Shown here: piece by piece, positions 1 to 10,458 of the stretch
Layout: each line of letters begins with the position of its first letter
How positions within the stretch are numbered: position 1 is the first letter of the stretch
NCBI GenBank assembly: GCA_018343915.1
Contig: JABRWF010000004.1
Location: 3,348,001-3,412,000 of the forward strand
Direction: 5' to 3'
Source: Agroathelia rolfsii
Taxonomy: Eukaryota; Basidiomycota; Agaricomycetes; Amylocorticiales; Amylocorticiaceae
Length of the DNA stretch: 64,000 nt
Notes under the pieces: model-generated
What the model was told of the DNA's origin: nothing
What the model saw: only the letters and a program-made list of their open reading frames with translations
Database searches by the model: none
Made by a program: the position numbers and the translations under genes

Positions 1-635
1 AAAACTCAGTGGATATTGGTTCAAAAAAAAAATGAGTCGAGAATAAATAGTATGTAAAAAGCAGGGGTGTATCAGCAATTTGCTTGCGACACGTCAACAC
101 TATAAGGTATTGCACGATTTTGGGCCAGATAAGACAGTAAGATGCAAAGATGATGTGCGATTTATTCAAGATTTTTAGTCATCCAAATTGCGGGTGAGAC
201 CTCTTACAGTTGAAATTTTTCAATTGCTGTTTTACACCACACTACAAGCTTTGATTCTTGCAGCACAACCCATTAGTATGATATCCTGTAAGATCCAGCA
301 CCAAAAGAAAGGTGTCTCAGCCATCATAAGCAGGAAGTATAAGCAGTAATATACACAACTTGAGTCCATGTGTCTAGAATCAAAGCTTGTAGTGTGGTGT
401 AAAATAGCAATTGAAAATGTTCAACTGCGAGAGGTCTCACCCACAATTTGGATGACTAAAAATCCTGAGTAAATCGCACATCATCTTTGCTTCCTACTGT
501 CTTATCTGACCCAAAATCGTGCAACACCTTATAGGGTTGATGTGTCGCAAGAAAATTGCTGATATACCCCTGCTTTTCACATACTGTTTATTCTCGACTT
601 ATTTTTTTTTTTTTAACCAGCATTCACTGAGTTTT
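1..635. repeat. Foldback / MITE-like element with long terminal inverted repeats
   Basis: The first 258 bases are repeated in inverted orientation at 376-635, flanking a unique loop of about 117 bp. The outermost bases match exactly (AAAACTCAGTG at 1-11, CACTGAGTTTT at 625-635), and the inner ends share the motif around ACTACAAGCTTTGATTCT. By eye the arms are about 90% identical, and most differences are C/T or G/A transitions. No ORF lies inside. This is the structure of a non-autonomous foldback DNA transposon or a large MITE. Because it begins at base 1, the left target-site duplication cannot be seen. Confidence 0.88.
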
Positions 636-984
636 GACTTTTATCAACTGGTAATAACTGCATATGAAATTGTGTAAACTCTCATGCATTAAGATAATAT
701 ACATTATATTAATTGTATCTACGTGCGTGTAGTGCAAGGATCTCATTGAGTCGTTGAGATAGGGGGTTTCCAGCCGCCGCGCGAGGGAAGTGATTTTTTT
801 TTTTGCACGCCGCATGCCACTGTAAACCCTTGCATTGTACTCACAACGTGCAGCGTGTGACTGCCACAGGTTTCTGAAGAATTGGATTCTGGTGATAAAC
901 CCAGTTCCAACTTGTGGTATATGAATTACTCAAGTCTTCGCACGAATATACACAATTAGTCTAATGCCCCATTGAAGATTGGCT

Positions 985-2101
985 ACCCTAGGGTGTACAT
1001 TACCAGATATTGCAACAGCAAAATCACAAGAGATGTTTTCATATTTCCAATTCAAATTGACATATTGTCGGGCGTTGTTTCCCTCCAGATCCGGAGTACT
1101 CCGATTACTCAGAGCTCTCAGTGAAGCGGTTATATTTCCGAGGTATCCACATGACACGCTGAATGATAGTGCGCCCATTGTGAAGTTCCCAGGGTTATCG
1201 CTAGCCGTTGTGATTGTATCGTGGATTGCTTCGTCCTATAAGCCCAGTATTAGAAGCGGAGTGCTGGCGCCAGTCATATTGGTTATCAGCAATAACAGCT
1301 AGAGAATCTATGGGGAGATCGAAGCTGAAATTCAGTGCAGTTTCCAACCTATCCCATCCTGGCACAACCATGAAGAATGCCTTTGAATCGTATACCCAAT
1401 AAGCCCAATTGTTGTTAGGCTATCAATATACCTATGGAGTTAATTTGGAATATGTAACAACTGGAGAATTAATGGCCATCGTTCCATTGACCAGCTGTGC
1501 ACCAAACAACAAAGGAGTTATTATATGTAACATCGATAGACCCGCCAAGTAGGCTATGGTTAAAATAGTTGACTTAAAGACGCCGGCGTTGAGAATTGTC
1601 TCAATCTCAGTAACGTAATGAGAGCTACCCCTAGACCATCCCAAGAAATAACAGCATCATGACTTGTTGTAAGAGTTTGCCTTGTTGTCCAAGTCTGCTA
1701 GGCTGACAGAGTATCAGTGATAAGCAGTAATAGACCTGGTATATCAATAAACAGTTAGTATATTTAATATTATAATTGGTCAATATCAATAAATTGCCGT
1801 ACAATGTTAAAAACGGGCTGCAGTGTTCATGATGGTTGCATTTTCCTTCAATGACAAAAATGACATGCAAACTAATGGCAAGTCTTTTAAGTGTTTGTAC
1901 GACCAAAATCTCTGATTTTTCTGTGGTCGTTCGCATAGAAAACCTTTTGTTGTCGTCCATCATATAATCAGGTGTACTAATGAGAAGCTCGAGAGTGTCT
2001 CAAGAGTCCGAGCTCTGAAGCCTGTCTGTTCGATGGAATACTTGGACCCGAGTCAGTGGCAAATCAGGAAGCAGCTTTTCATCAGCGCGGGTAGAAGACA
2101 T
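985..2101 (-). pseudogene. Truncated, frame-disrupted paralogue of the membrane protein at 10.5-13.4 kb
   Basis: The reading begins at ATG 2101 (MSSTRADEKLLPDLPL) and resembles the start of the intact gene (MSMSTSEFSKKPLPDLP). Codon 34 is an in-frame TGA at 2000-2002. Near 1690 the reading frame shifts: the VYYCLSLILC segment, matching AYSTFLLFLT of the paralogue, and the TLTTSHDAV segment, matching TLTTSHDSV, lie in different frames. Further homologous blocks are a TM segment with LAGLSMLHIITPLLFG (paralogue LTGLSVLHITTPSLFG) and SCGYLGNITASL (paralogue TCGYLENVTASL). The C-terminal half of the family is missing. Several independent lesions make a functional gene very unlikely. Introns of the intact copy are still recognisable, so the copy arose by DNA duplication and not by retroposition. 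Confidence 0.8.
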
Positions 2102-2261
2102 GATGGTGGAGGCTTTCTGTTGAAGGTGAACAGGCAAAAAATTAAGGCTATATAAGATGTCTCGAGCAGACATGAACGAAGATAAAACCAGGGGACCAAA
2201 TGTGTTCCATATTGCACCAATAACATCCAGGGGTCATCAAGTGCTTCGTGCCAGTGTAAGT

Positions 2262-2690
2262 CTAGACAGGTACTGATGCAGTACTGATGATCATGATCGT
2301 AGTTACAATCGAACGGGATAGCGGGCCCAGACTCCAAGTCCGAGTCGGATGACTATGGTAATAGTAGTACAACTTGTTGCTTGCATGGATACAGGTTAGC
2401 GGAGTGGAGGTCATGGCATGGAAGCTATTTGAAAAGTACTTGTTGGACGGAGTAGCATTTGTGTTGCTGAGACTTGAGTTTGAGCGCTCATCCACGTCCA
2501 CCACACTGGTACATAGCTGTATCAACATCGCCATCAACAAAGCACTCAACGCGCTAAGAGACTCGGAGAAAATCAACGCAAAATACAGCATTGGGTCATC
2601 CTACAGCCAGCTCAAACGCGAATGCGCCGCAAGGATGATGATACCGATGCAGAGTGCGGGGCATAACCAAAGCATAGGGGCATGTGCACA
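2262..2690 (-). pseudogene. Possible membrane-protein remnant
   Basis: On the minus strand a hydrophobic stretch (LWLCPALCIGIIILAA) is followed in the same frame by TAG (2601-2603) and then by a second hydrophobic segment (LYFALIFSESLSALSALLMA, then MLIQL). A polar, Asn/Ser-rich stretch follows. Two consecutive TM-like helices in one frame, broken by a stop, suggest decay of a multi-pass protein. No family is recognised. An overlapping plus-strand ORF (2374-2703) shows no domain. It could also be chance hydrophobic composition. Confidence 0.3.
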
Positions 2691-2703
2691 TTACGAAGCA
2701 TAG

Positions 2704-3433
2704 AACCGGGCTCAAAGCCTACGGGACTGTCTCCTAGAGATTAAGTTAGATAAAGTTCTCCACCAAGCGCAAACATTTGCGCTGCAGTAAAGAGGCCTGC
2801 GAGATTCTACAACAAACCAGTAATGGAAAGATACAGAAGCAAAGAGTCCTCCTCTAGGAAAGCTCCATGTAGTAGAAGGGTTACCTAAATTGTAGTCCCT
2901 TATCTTAGGATTGTAGTCGAATGAACGTCGTGAGAGACATGCATGTTAAGCATGTCAGCAAATATGGCACCAATGATCAATAATAGACCAAATCTCTATA
3001 ATACCATATCAACCTCCTTAAAAGAGTTTCCAATCCGCACAATCTCGTTTGCCTGCATTAACATGTATTTAATCATCGTGTCTTAGGGTATGATACAAAC
3101 TTTGAAATGTTCGAATAGAAAAGAAGAGCAAAGAATCCAGAAGTGTAAATACAATCACTTAGCAAGATATATATATAAAAGGCAGTTCAAGATGTTCGAT
3201 GAGATAGATAATTAGACAAACGAGCCAGAGATAGATGACGATTCGATCGAATAAGAAAACGAGATTGCCCACGAGGATGAGCATGAGATGCATACTCGTA
3301 AGACGGCAAGAAGCGACGAGATTAGAAGGGGGGAAAAGACAATCAAAAAACAAAATAGGAAGATATTTTGAGAAGAAGAAAAGAAGCAAACCAATGCAAG
3401 AAAAAAAAAGGTCTCGTATTCCTAGCTGAAAGA
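2704..3433. other. Intergenic, AT-rich, no gene seen
   Basis: The stretch contains only short uninformative ORFs and A-rich runs near 3400. It lies downstream of the Zn2Cys6 gene, so its last bases probably contain that gene's 3' UTR. No repeat or RNA gene was recognised. Confidence 0.5.
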
Positions 3434-6400
3434 TTATGGCAAGCTAATGGGACTCAGCACACCCTGCACTGACTGTTCCTCTTTGAACAAAGGCTGTAGC
3501 TGCGATTGTGATTGTGGTTGTTGTGGCTGCTGCTGATCCGGCAACCCCATTATATCAACACTGTTACTCAACCACGCCGCGACGTTGCCCACATCCGTCG
3601 ACGCATCACCAAAGAACTGCATCATGTCCTCGGGGGAAACATAAAACTCTTGATTGAGCGCAAAACCGTCCTGGCCGGTGCCACCACCGTTCATGTTTGC
3701 CGTAGGTATGCCATTTTGATTATTAAGCGATGCACCAGCAGGCGCCGGAGTTGTGCCATCAGAATGAGCATTGAACGCAGCTGTAGTCGTAGCGGAAGAA
3801 CCATCGGCGGCAGGCGTAGGCGCATTTCCATTGTACTGCGGTGATGACGAATCTTCAGGGCTAGTAGTATGACTACTGCTCCCGCCCTGACTGGACGATC
3901 GCTTAGCCGAGGCTGGTGTCTTGCGCCGCAGCGGTCTGATCCAAGGCGGTCGTGTCGATTTCAGCATGGCCTCATCGGGCGTCCCAGCGGATGGCCGTAG
4001 TGGTATCTCCGTGACTTTTTTTTGTTTTGGTTTCATTGTAATTGAGGGAAGATGAAAGGGACAACAATCGACAAAGACGATGATCATGATCAGCCATCCG
4101 TCTATTATTGGAACCCAGACTAAGAAAACAGTGAGAAGAAGAAAAAAAACTCACTGCGGCAAAACTCCTCTAGCAGATCACCGGAACGCAGTCCGCAGAC
4201 GTAGCGATTACTAAACCGCTTTAGAAGCCCGACACAAGAATGGAGCGCATCAAGCGAGGGCTGGATCAGCGGACGCAGCGATGCCGTCTTGCAATTCAAC
4301 AGGACAGCCATCAGGGTCCTGCCAGACTGCGTTAATTGATGAATGACATGGACGCCGTCTAGAAGCACCATCGTCGAGCGCCATGATCAGAAACAGAAAA
4401 GAAAGAAAACAGAAAACAATAGTCAGCTTTTAGATCCCCAAACGGCTAAAAAAAGATGTGCAGTGGGGAGGAAAGGAGCATGGGGGGTGGGAACGAGAGG
4501 AGGACAAGGGCGAGAAGAAAAGGAAAGCATACAATATGTCATAAGTCCCTTGGCCGCAATATTCACATACGTTCCAATGATCTCCAGCGCACACTTCTGC
4601 GCCGCCATCATCGCCTCCGCCTCCTTCTCCCCTACGTCCACCGCGTCCACCGCACGCTCAGCAACTCTGGCCGCGAACCGATTGCGCCAGATCATCATAC
4701 GCACGAGGTGCTCAAAACAATGCAGCCTCTCTGCTTGCGTGACGCGGATGACATCGCCACTGCCGAGCGTGTCGGGTGTATGCGCCCAATGCGACGGAAT
4801 AGCATAATGAATATCATCCAACAACGCCTCTTCTTCGCGCAGATGGTCGTTACCATTAATACTGCTGTGCGCATGCAAATTCGCAGCGCGCGCCAGGAAC
4901 GGGTTCTCGTCCAGGCTTAGGTCGCGTTCTGGTGGTAGATCGATGACGGACTCGAGCACGGTCGCCATGCGGATGCTCGACACGAACGCGCCGAGGCGAC
5001 AGGGGATCCCTGGTGGCTGGGCACCGCGGCTCGTGCGCGTGATGTAGTCGTCATCGACCAGGGCCGGCTCACGCAGGTCGCAGTCGCGCAGACGGATCAT
5101 GGCTGGCCGGCCAAAGTGTGCCGCGAGCTGTTTATCCCATAGGTAAACGCACCAGAAAGTGCGTGTGCGCACTTCGTCTTCTACTGGGTCCTGATTCAAG
5201 AAGTATGGTTAATAGGGCACAAAATTCGACTTGACCTCTGAACAGCGAATTGGCACCTACAAAGACGTCGTGATAATGCGCCGCTGACCGGTGCAACCCA
5301 GCATCAATGCAGACCGTAACAGCCTCGGAGAGCAACGCTGCTGCTGGCGAGAGCTTGCCGAGCCCTACAGCATACACCGCAGCGATAAGGTCGGCCTGGA
5401 TATGGTACAGGGTTGGTCGATCGGCAAGGGGCAGCGTGCGGAGGCGGTTGAAGAGCTCGAACCACTGTGTACCGGCAGAGATGCCATTACTGGGATCGGC
5501 TCTCACGCGTACATCGTCCATATGCCGCGAAGCGAGGCAGCATATGGCGACGATGAAGGCGCCAAACCCGGGCTCGCCCCATTTCACAGGGTTTCCGTAG
5601 TCCTTCGCGAGAAGACATTAGTTATAAAAGGCACAGGGAGGCACTTTAAGCAAAAAGGGGCTTACGGATAGGAACATTGGTACGTGCAAGAACGGAAGGA
5701 TGTAATAGGAGGTGGATAAATAGCATTGTACGAGACTAAACCACAGTGAGAGTTGAACACGGAAGGAAAAGCTCAGCTATCCGCTTGCCTATCCATGAGG
5801 TCAGGAGCAATATAGGAGGTGATCAGCCGCCAGAGTATCTCAGGGTTGACGTCCTTTTTGCGGGGTGTACGATCTGGGAACCAGGCTGGATCAGGTGTGC
5901 CATAGCGTTCTTGATGTATAGTTTCAGTAGTTGCAGTTAACGTTGGTGGAAGTGCAGGAGCGGAAACGAGTGAGTCTGTCGGCTTTTCGACAAGACGATC
6001 TAGTAGAGGAAGTCCTGATGTTTCGCCCTGCCAGCGAGTGACTCCCTCTTCATCAAAGTAGAGGTAAGACGCCGAGAGAGATACACGACTTGTCCGTTCA
6101 GCGAGAACAGCGTCTATATTTTGTCGTCCAAAATTATGGGGGCTCATAAGGTCTTGGAGGGTTGAACCAGGGCTTTGGTGAGTAGCAACTTGTGGAGTGA
6201 TACCAAAGTGTGTCGAGGGATTAGTGAGACGGTAGGGCTGGGCAGGAGGCAGTATTGCCTGTGGTGGGTATGTGCTGGGCCCTTTACTTGAGGCAATTCC
6301 AGGATCGATTCCGTTTGCTGCAAAGACGGCGGGAGGTATGGCATTGATCAGCGTCTCGAGGTGATGCAGTCGATCCTCGAGAGTCGTAGTGCGTCTAATA

Positions 6401-6703
6401 GCAGCCAGAGTCAGTCTAGTACCAACCCGTGTGACAGAATGATCTACTTTGATTTGTGTGAGCTTGTGCGCTTGCCTGCCTCCTCAAAGGTGCAAGGAGA
6501 ACTGGCCGTCAAGCATGCCTGGCATGGGTGGCCTTCGTCACACTTTATCCTTCGCCTACGACACCGATCACATGCTCTGGAATACAAGTTAGATTGACTA
6601 TTTGGAATGTGATTCTTGCATGAAATCAGACTTGCCTGCTGAGCTTGAAGCGGCGCTCCTTGAGCAATGCTGCTTCAGCTGCTGCGTCGGTATTGGACGC
6701 CAT
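3434..6703 (-). CDS. Zn(II)2Cys6 transcription factor with fungal_trans domain
   Basis: Starts [19 protein letters not shown] at ATG 6703. Exon 2 carries a textbook binuclear zinc cluster, [12 protein letters not shown] then [16 protein letters not shown] (spacing C-x2-C-x6-C-x5-C-x2-C-x6-C). It is followed across an intron by a short heptad-like linker ([18 protein letters not shown]) that would dimerise. The middle (about 5.6-4.2 kb) is the fungal-specific TF domain, with [29 protein letters not shown] and [22 protein letters not shown]. The C-terminus (4087-3434) is low-complexity Ser/Pro/Gln-rich with acidic patches, as in activation domains, ending at TAA 3434-3436. Intron 1 appears to use a GC donor (AG|GCAAGT) to keep the zinc cluster in frame. 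The target pathway cannot be told from sequence; the gene is nuclear and DNA-binding by family. Confidence 0.9.
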
Positions 6704-7474
6704 GTTTCATGTGCCCAGGAGGTTAGTGATAGGACTGATGGAATGCAGATATCGTCGAATATATCCCAGATGGATGAGTAATCCCAGCTGCAGATGTGGG
6801 GGAGAGTGTGTAACACGGAAACGTGAGAATAAGAGGCAGATGATAGTTCCGAGTCAAGAGGAAATGGCGAGACGGAATGCCTCCAAAGGAAGCCCGTCTC
6901 GAATTCCAACCCGGGGCCGTCCGCCATCGCTATTCGTCGCTCGAATATAGCCGTCGTCATAGGTTGCCAATGTTTATATCCCCTTTTGTACTTGGTAAAT
7001 GCACTAATGATTTGTATCAATGGTTGAAGGTGCTACTGTATCGGGGGTTCTTGTTATATTACCACCATGCCTCATAAGATGACGAGCCTTTACTCTTCGT
7101 CTTCTAAGGCACAGAATATCACGCAAAAAATTATTTCATAAAGATGGACTGGTGAAGAATATGATTGGCTCGGGATAGCAGGTCCGCCAATCCGTTCCCA
7201 ATCATAGTCCATCTCAAAAGCTGTGGTCATCGACCCAATCATGGCAAGCAAATAGATTACTGTCTATACGTGCATAAAGATGCCTAGGTCTATGCAAGTG
7301 ATTATTGTGAAAGAGAAGGACACTGAATTCTTTCCATTACCGAATTTCATGTTCATGAACCGGCAAAGCCCCAACGGGCTTAGCCGGTCACGCGGCGAGT
7401 CATACAGTCCCCATTTTCCCCTGTCCACCAGTTGAATCACAACCATCACAAGTTAATTGCCCCATACACAAATA
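6704..7474. other. Divergent intergenic region between the zinc-cluster gene and PEX19
   Basis: About 770 bp separate two divergent start codons, so both promoters must lie here. A short inverted similarity (GATTGG...CCAATC around 7160-7240) is visible. No TATA box is clearly placed and no ORF has recognisable content. Confidence 0.45.
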
Positions 7475-8704
7475 ATGAGTTCATCACACAAGGCCCGTGT
7501 CGAGGATGACGATGACCTCGATGATCTCGATGGTGAACAGCGCGCAAGCTCTCCCTGTCCGATCTCGTCCCAGCCACTCATCGTCTCTCAGACGTTATCG
7601 ACCAGTTTTCTGCCAAGAAACAGCAACCACCCCAGCCAGCAGCGGCTCCGACAGCAACAGCACCGGCGTTAGCATCTGCATCTTCTACAGGCGCCACCAC
7701 AGCAAAAGATACCCGCCCAGCACCAGTCGCACCGAAATCACAGCCGAGGGACGAGCTAGACTTCGATGCCGATTTCGCTGCAGAGCTCGCGCGGGGCATG
7801 GAGGCCCTTATGTCCGAGCTGGGTGGGCCTGCAGATGGCTCTGGCGCTGCTTCAGCCGTTGTGCCCGAGAACGAGACAGAGGAGCAGCATCAACAGCGCG
7901 AGAAGTTCAAAGCCGCCTGGGAGGCCATGCTCGTAGCAGGCATGAATGATATGCCAGGCTCCTCTGATCTGGGTATACCTGTGCCAGACAAAGCGTCAGG
8001 ATTGCGGCAATCTGCGGCGTCTACATCTACGTCGGCGGCAAAGGCGGCGCCAGCGGGAGGTGCAAAAGATTTCGAGAGTATCCTACGCTCGACAAGGGAG
8101 AAACTCAGTGAAGGCGAGCGTGGACTTAATCCTGGCACCTCTTCTGAGGGGGGCGACATGGATTCTCTGGAACAGATGCTCAAGCAGCTGCAGGATCTGG
8201 GTGGTGAGGATGGTGATGACTTTGAGGGCATGCTGGAAAACATGATGGGCACGCTGATGAGCAAAGACATCCTCTACGAACCCTTAAAAGAGTTGGTTGA
8301 CAAGGTTAGTTTAGTTCATCGAGCATTTTCGATTCGTATTCTCTGTAGAACTCATGCGCCTGCTTTCATGATAGTTCCCTTCGTATATCCAAGACAACGC
8401 CTCCAAACTATCACCAGAAGACAAATCACGATACGAGTCTCAACTCGATCGTGCCCGCCAAATCATCACCGTATTTGATGAGCCTGGATACGATGACTCC
8501 AACGAAGCGACCAAAGAAAAAGTTGTTGAGCTGATGAACCAGGTAATACTCTGTTTGCTTGAAATACTGGCACCTCCGGTTGTCTCATCTCGCACTGTTA
8601 ACCCATAGATGCAATCCTTTGGAGCACCTCCCTCGGAGCTCATGGGCCCTCTTCCTCCAGGACTCGGGTTTGATGGCGATGCAGAGGGATGTACTATTGC
8701 ATAG
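7475..8704 (+). CDS. PEX19: Peroxin-19, peroxisomal membrane protein import receptor
   Basis: Four exons (7475-7532, 7592-8304, 8375-8542, 8609-8704) give 344 residues. The acidic N-terminus (DDDDLDDLDDVIDQF) is the PEX3-binding region of the family. The central and C-terminal helices include DLDFDADFAAELARGMEAL-like sequence, a DFESILRSTREKLSEG segment, MLENMMGTLMSKDILYEPLK and SRYESQLDRARQIITVFDE. The last exon contains the diagnostic MQSFGAPPSELMGPLPPGL. The protein ends in Cys-Thr-Ile-Ala, a CaaX box for farnesylation, as in yeast and human PEX19. The protein is a cytosolic chaperone/receptor that binds peroxisomal membrane proteins and docks on PEX3. The ATG at 7475 gives the expected acidic start. 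Confidence 0.95.
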
Positions 8705-9015
8705 CATTATCTGTTATGATTTTTTTAATCATTTCATTCTCTTAATCTTTATCATCATATATACGAGGTCGTTGCACTTAAACGACAGATTGTATTTACC
8801 TATTTTTGTCCAACGCGGTATGGTTAGCATTTAACGATGCTTGGTGTCAATGGGTGCACAATGATGTTGCATGATCTCCGCCGATTAATGAAAAAATTCT
8901 TATCTATCATCAGTTATGGGCCCTTTGCGCAATTTGTCATCATGATCAGCATTCCCCAAAGAATAACAGATATTGATTAGAAAAGAAATCTGAAAGGGGA
9001 TATGTTTTGTTCCAG

Positions 9016-9023
9016 TATAAAAG
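9016..9023 (+). promoter_or_regulatory. TATA box of the peroxiredoxin gene
   Basis: TATAAAAG lies 87 bp upstream of the ATG at 9103, followed by a CT-rich leader (ATCTCTCTCTTCAAT), a common arrangement in highly expressed fungal genes. Confidence 0.5.
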
Positions 9024-9102
9024 GGCGAAGTCCGGATGCCCGAAGCTTACTAGTTCACCGTGCATATCTCTCTCTTCAATTGCTTGAACATTGACAACAA
9101 CC

Positions 9103-10038
9103 ATGGCCCCCACTGTCAAAGTCGGCGACACCGTTCCCTTCACGTCCTTTGGTTACATTCCCTACAGCCCAGAGCTTGACAACCACGTACGTTCTTGAGT
9201 CCCAGAATCTATTGGTGCTATGATCGACCGATTTCCTGAATGTATATTGCTGTGTTTTTAGGCCGCATGCGGTGTTCGTAAGTAATCTGATATCTTCGAT
9301 ACGTTCAACTACCGATCTCTGGGTATATGCACCCTTTTTCTTGCTCTTCTCTCCCACCATTATCACTTTCAAACTTCCAGCCACCAAGCTTGATATCGAG
9401 CAAGAATGGAAGGGAAAGAAGGTCGTCCTCTTCTCCGTCCCCGGCGCATTCACTGTAAGCAGCATAATCTTGATCTATCTACCTTACCTGATGAAATACC
9501 AACATACATAATTTGTATGCGTATCGCCCGCATAGCCTACCTGCCACGTCAACCACCTTCCTCCTTACGTAGAGAAATACGAAGAGTTCAAGAAAAAGGG
9601 CGTTGATGTGATCGCCGTCGTGGCCGCCAACGACCCCTTCGTCATGAGCGGATGGGGCCGATTCGAGAAGCTGCAGGACAAGGTATGCATTGAACACTTT
9701 ATCTCTTCGTCAACACCATCGCCCGACTTGATGGCTGACATGATCACATTCCATCCGCGCTCGACAGATCCTCACCCTCTCAGATACTAACGCAGAGTGG
9801 TCCGCCAAACTCGGTCTCTCTGTCGACCTCAGCGCTGTAGGCTTCGGCACGCGTACCGCTCGTTATGCTCTCGTCCTTGACGATCTCAAGATCACTTACA
9901 TCGGGGTAAGTAATTTCATCTTTTCCCCTCATTCATTACTGTTTATGGGGGCTGAGGCTGAATTCAAACGACTTATAGCTTGAGCCTGAGCGTGGTGTCA
10001 CTGTCTCGGGTGCTGATGCTGTTCTCGCGGCTCTGTGA
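9103..10038 (+). CDS. Peroxiredoxin, PRX5/AhpE-like (fungal Asp f 3 / PMP20 family)
   Basis: Six exons (9103-9186, 9262-9277, 9381-9454, 9536-9682, 9768-9905, 9979-10038) encode 172 residues, normal for the family. The peroxidatic cysteine sits in PGAFTPTCHVNHLPPYV. Other family blocks are KGVDVIAVVAANDPFVMSGW, LSDTNAEWSAKLGL and TRTARYALVLDDLKI. The protein reduces hydrogen and alkyl peroxides using a thiol donor. The C-terminus reads VLAAL and has no SKL-type peroxisomal signal, so a cytosolic or mitochondrial location is more likely than peroxisomal. Exon 2 is a 16-nt microexon (GCCGCATGCGGTGTTC) that encodes the conserved AACGV block, whose Cys is a resolving-cysteine candidate. It lies head-to-tail behind PEX19. 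Confidence 0.94.
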
Positions 10039-10458
10039 CTATCTAATGAGTCTTCCAAACTGTGAAGAAGTTTCGTGAAAATACAAGTGTATGCGATTAT
10101 GCCTGTAAACATAATACACAAATGGTTTTGATTTGGAATTTGCCTCTCTGTACTCCCCAGGTTTTTCAGCTTATATATTTCCTGCATAATCTCAAGAGGT
10201 GATTCTGAGGCCTGTTTCGGGCGTAAAATCAACGAACTTATTATTAGTGGTTCTGAGTGGTGGGCTGATGGTTCTGTCGGTAATATATTACAATAGGGTT
10301 ATTAAAAAGTAAAATAAATATTGGTAAGGTCTAGAAAAGATAAAGAAGCTACGACATGATTCCGGACAATCCCAGTTGACGCAGCCGATCATACTAGAGG
10401 GTATATTGGGAATATATGCAGTGGAATGGACCTCTTCTGAGCCCTTCTTTCAGGCTGT
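10039..10458. other. Convergent 3' region
   Basis: This stretch lies between the convergent ends of the peroxiredoxin gene and the minus-strand membrane-protein gene. It is AT-rich with AATAAA-like runs (10310-10320, AAAATAAATA). Nothing else is seen. Confidence 0.4.
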
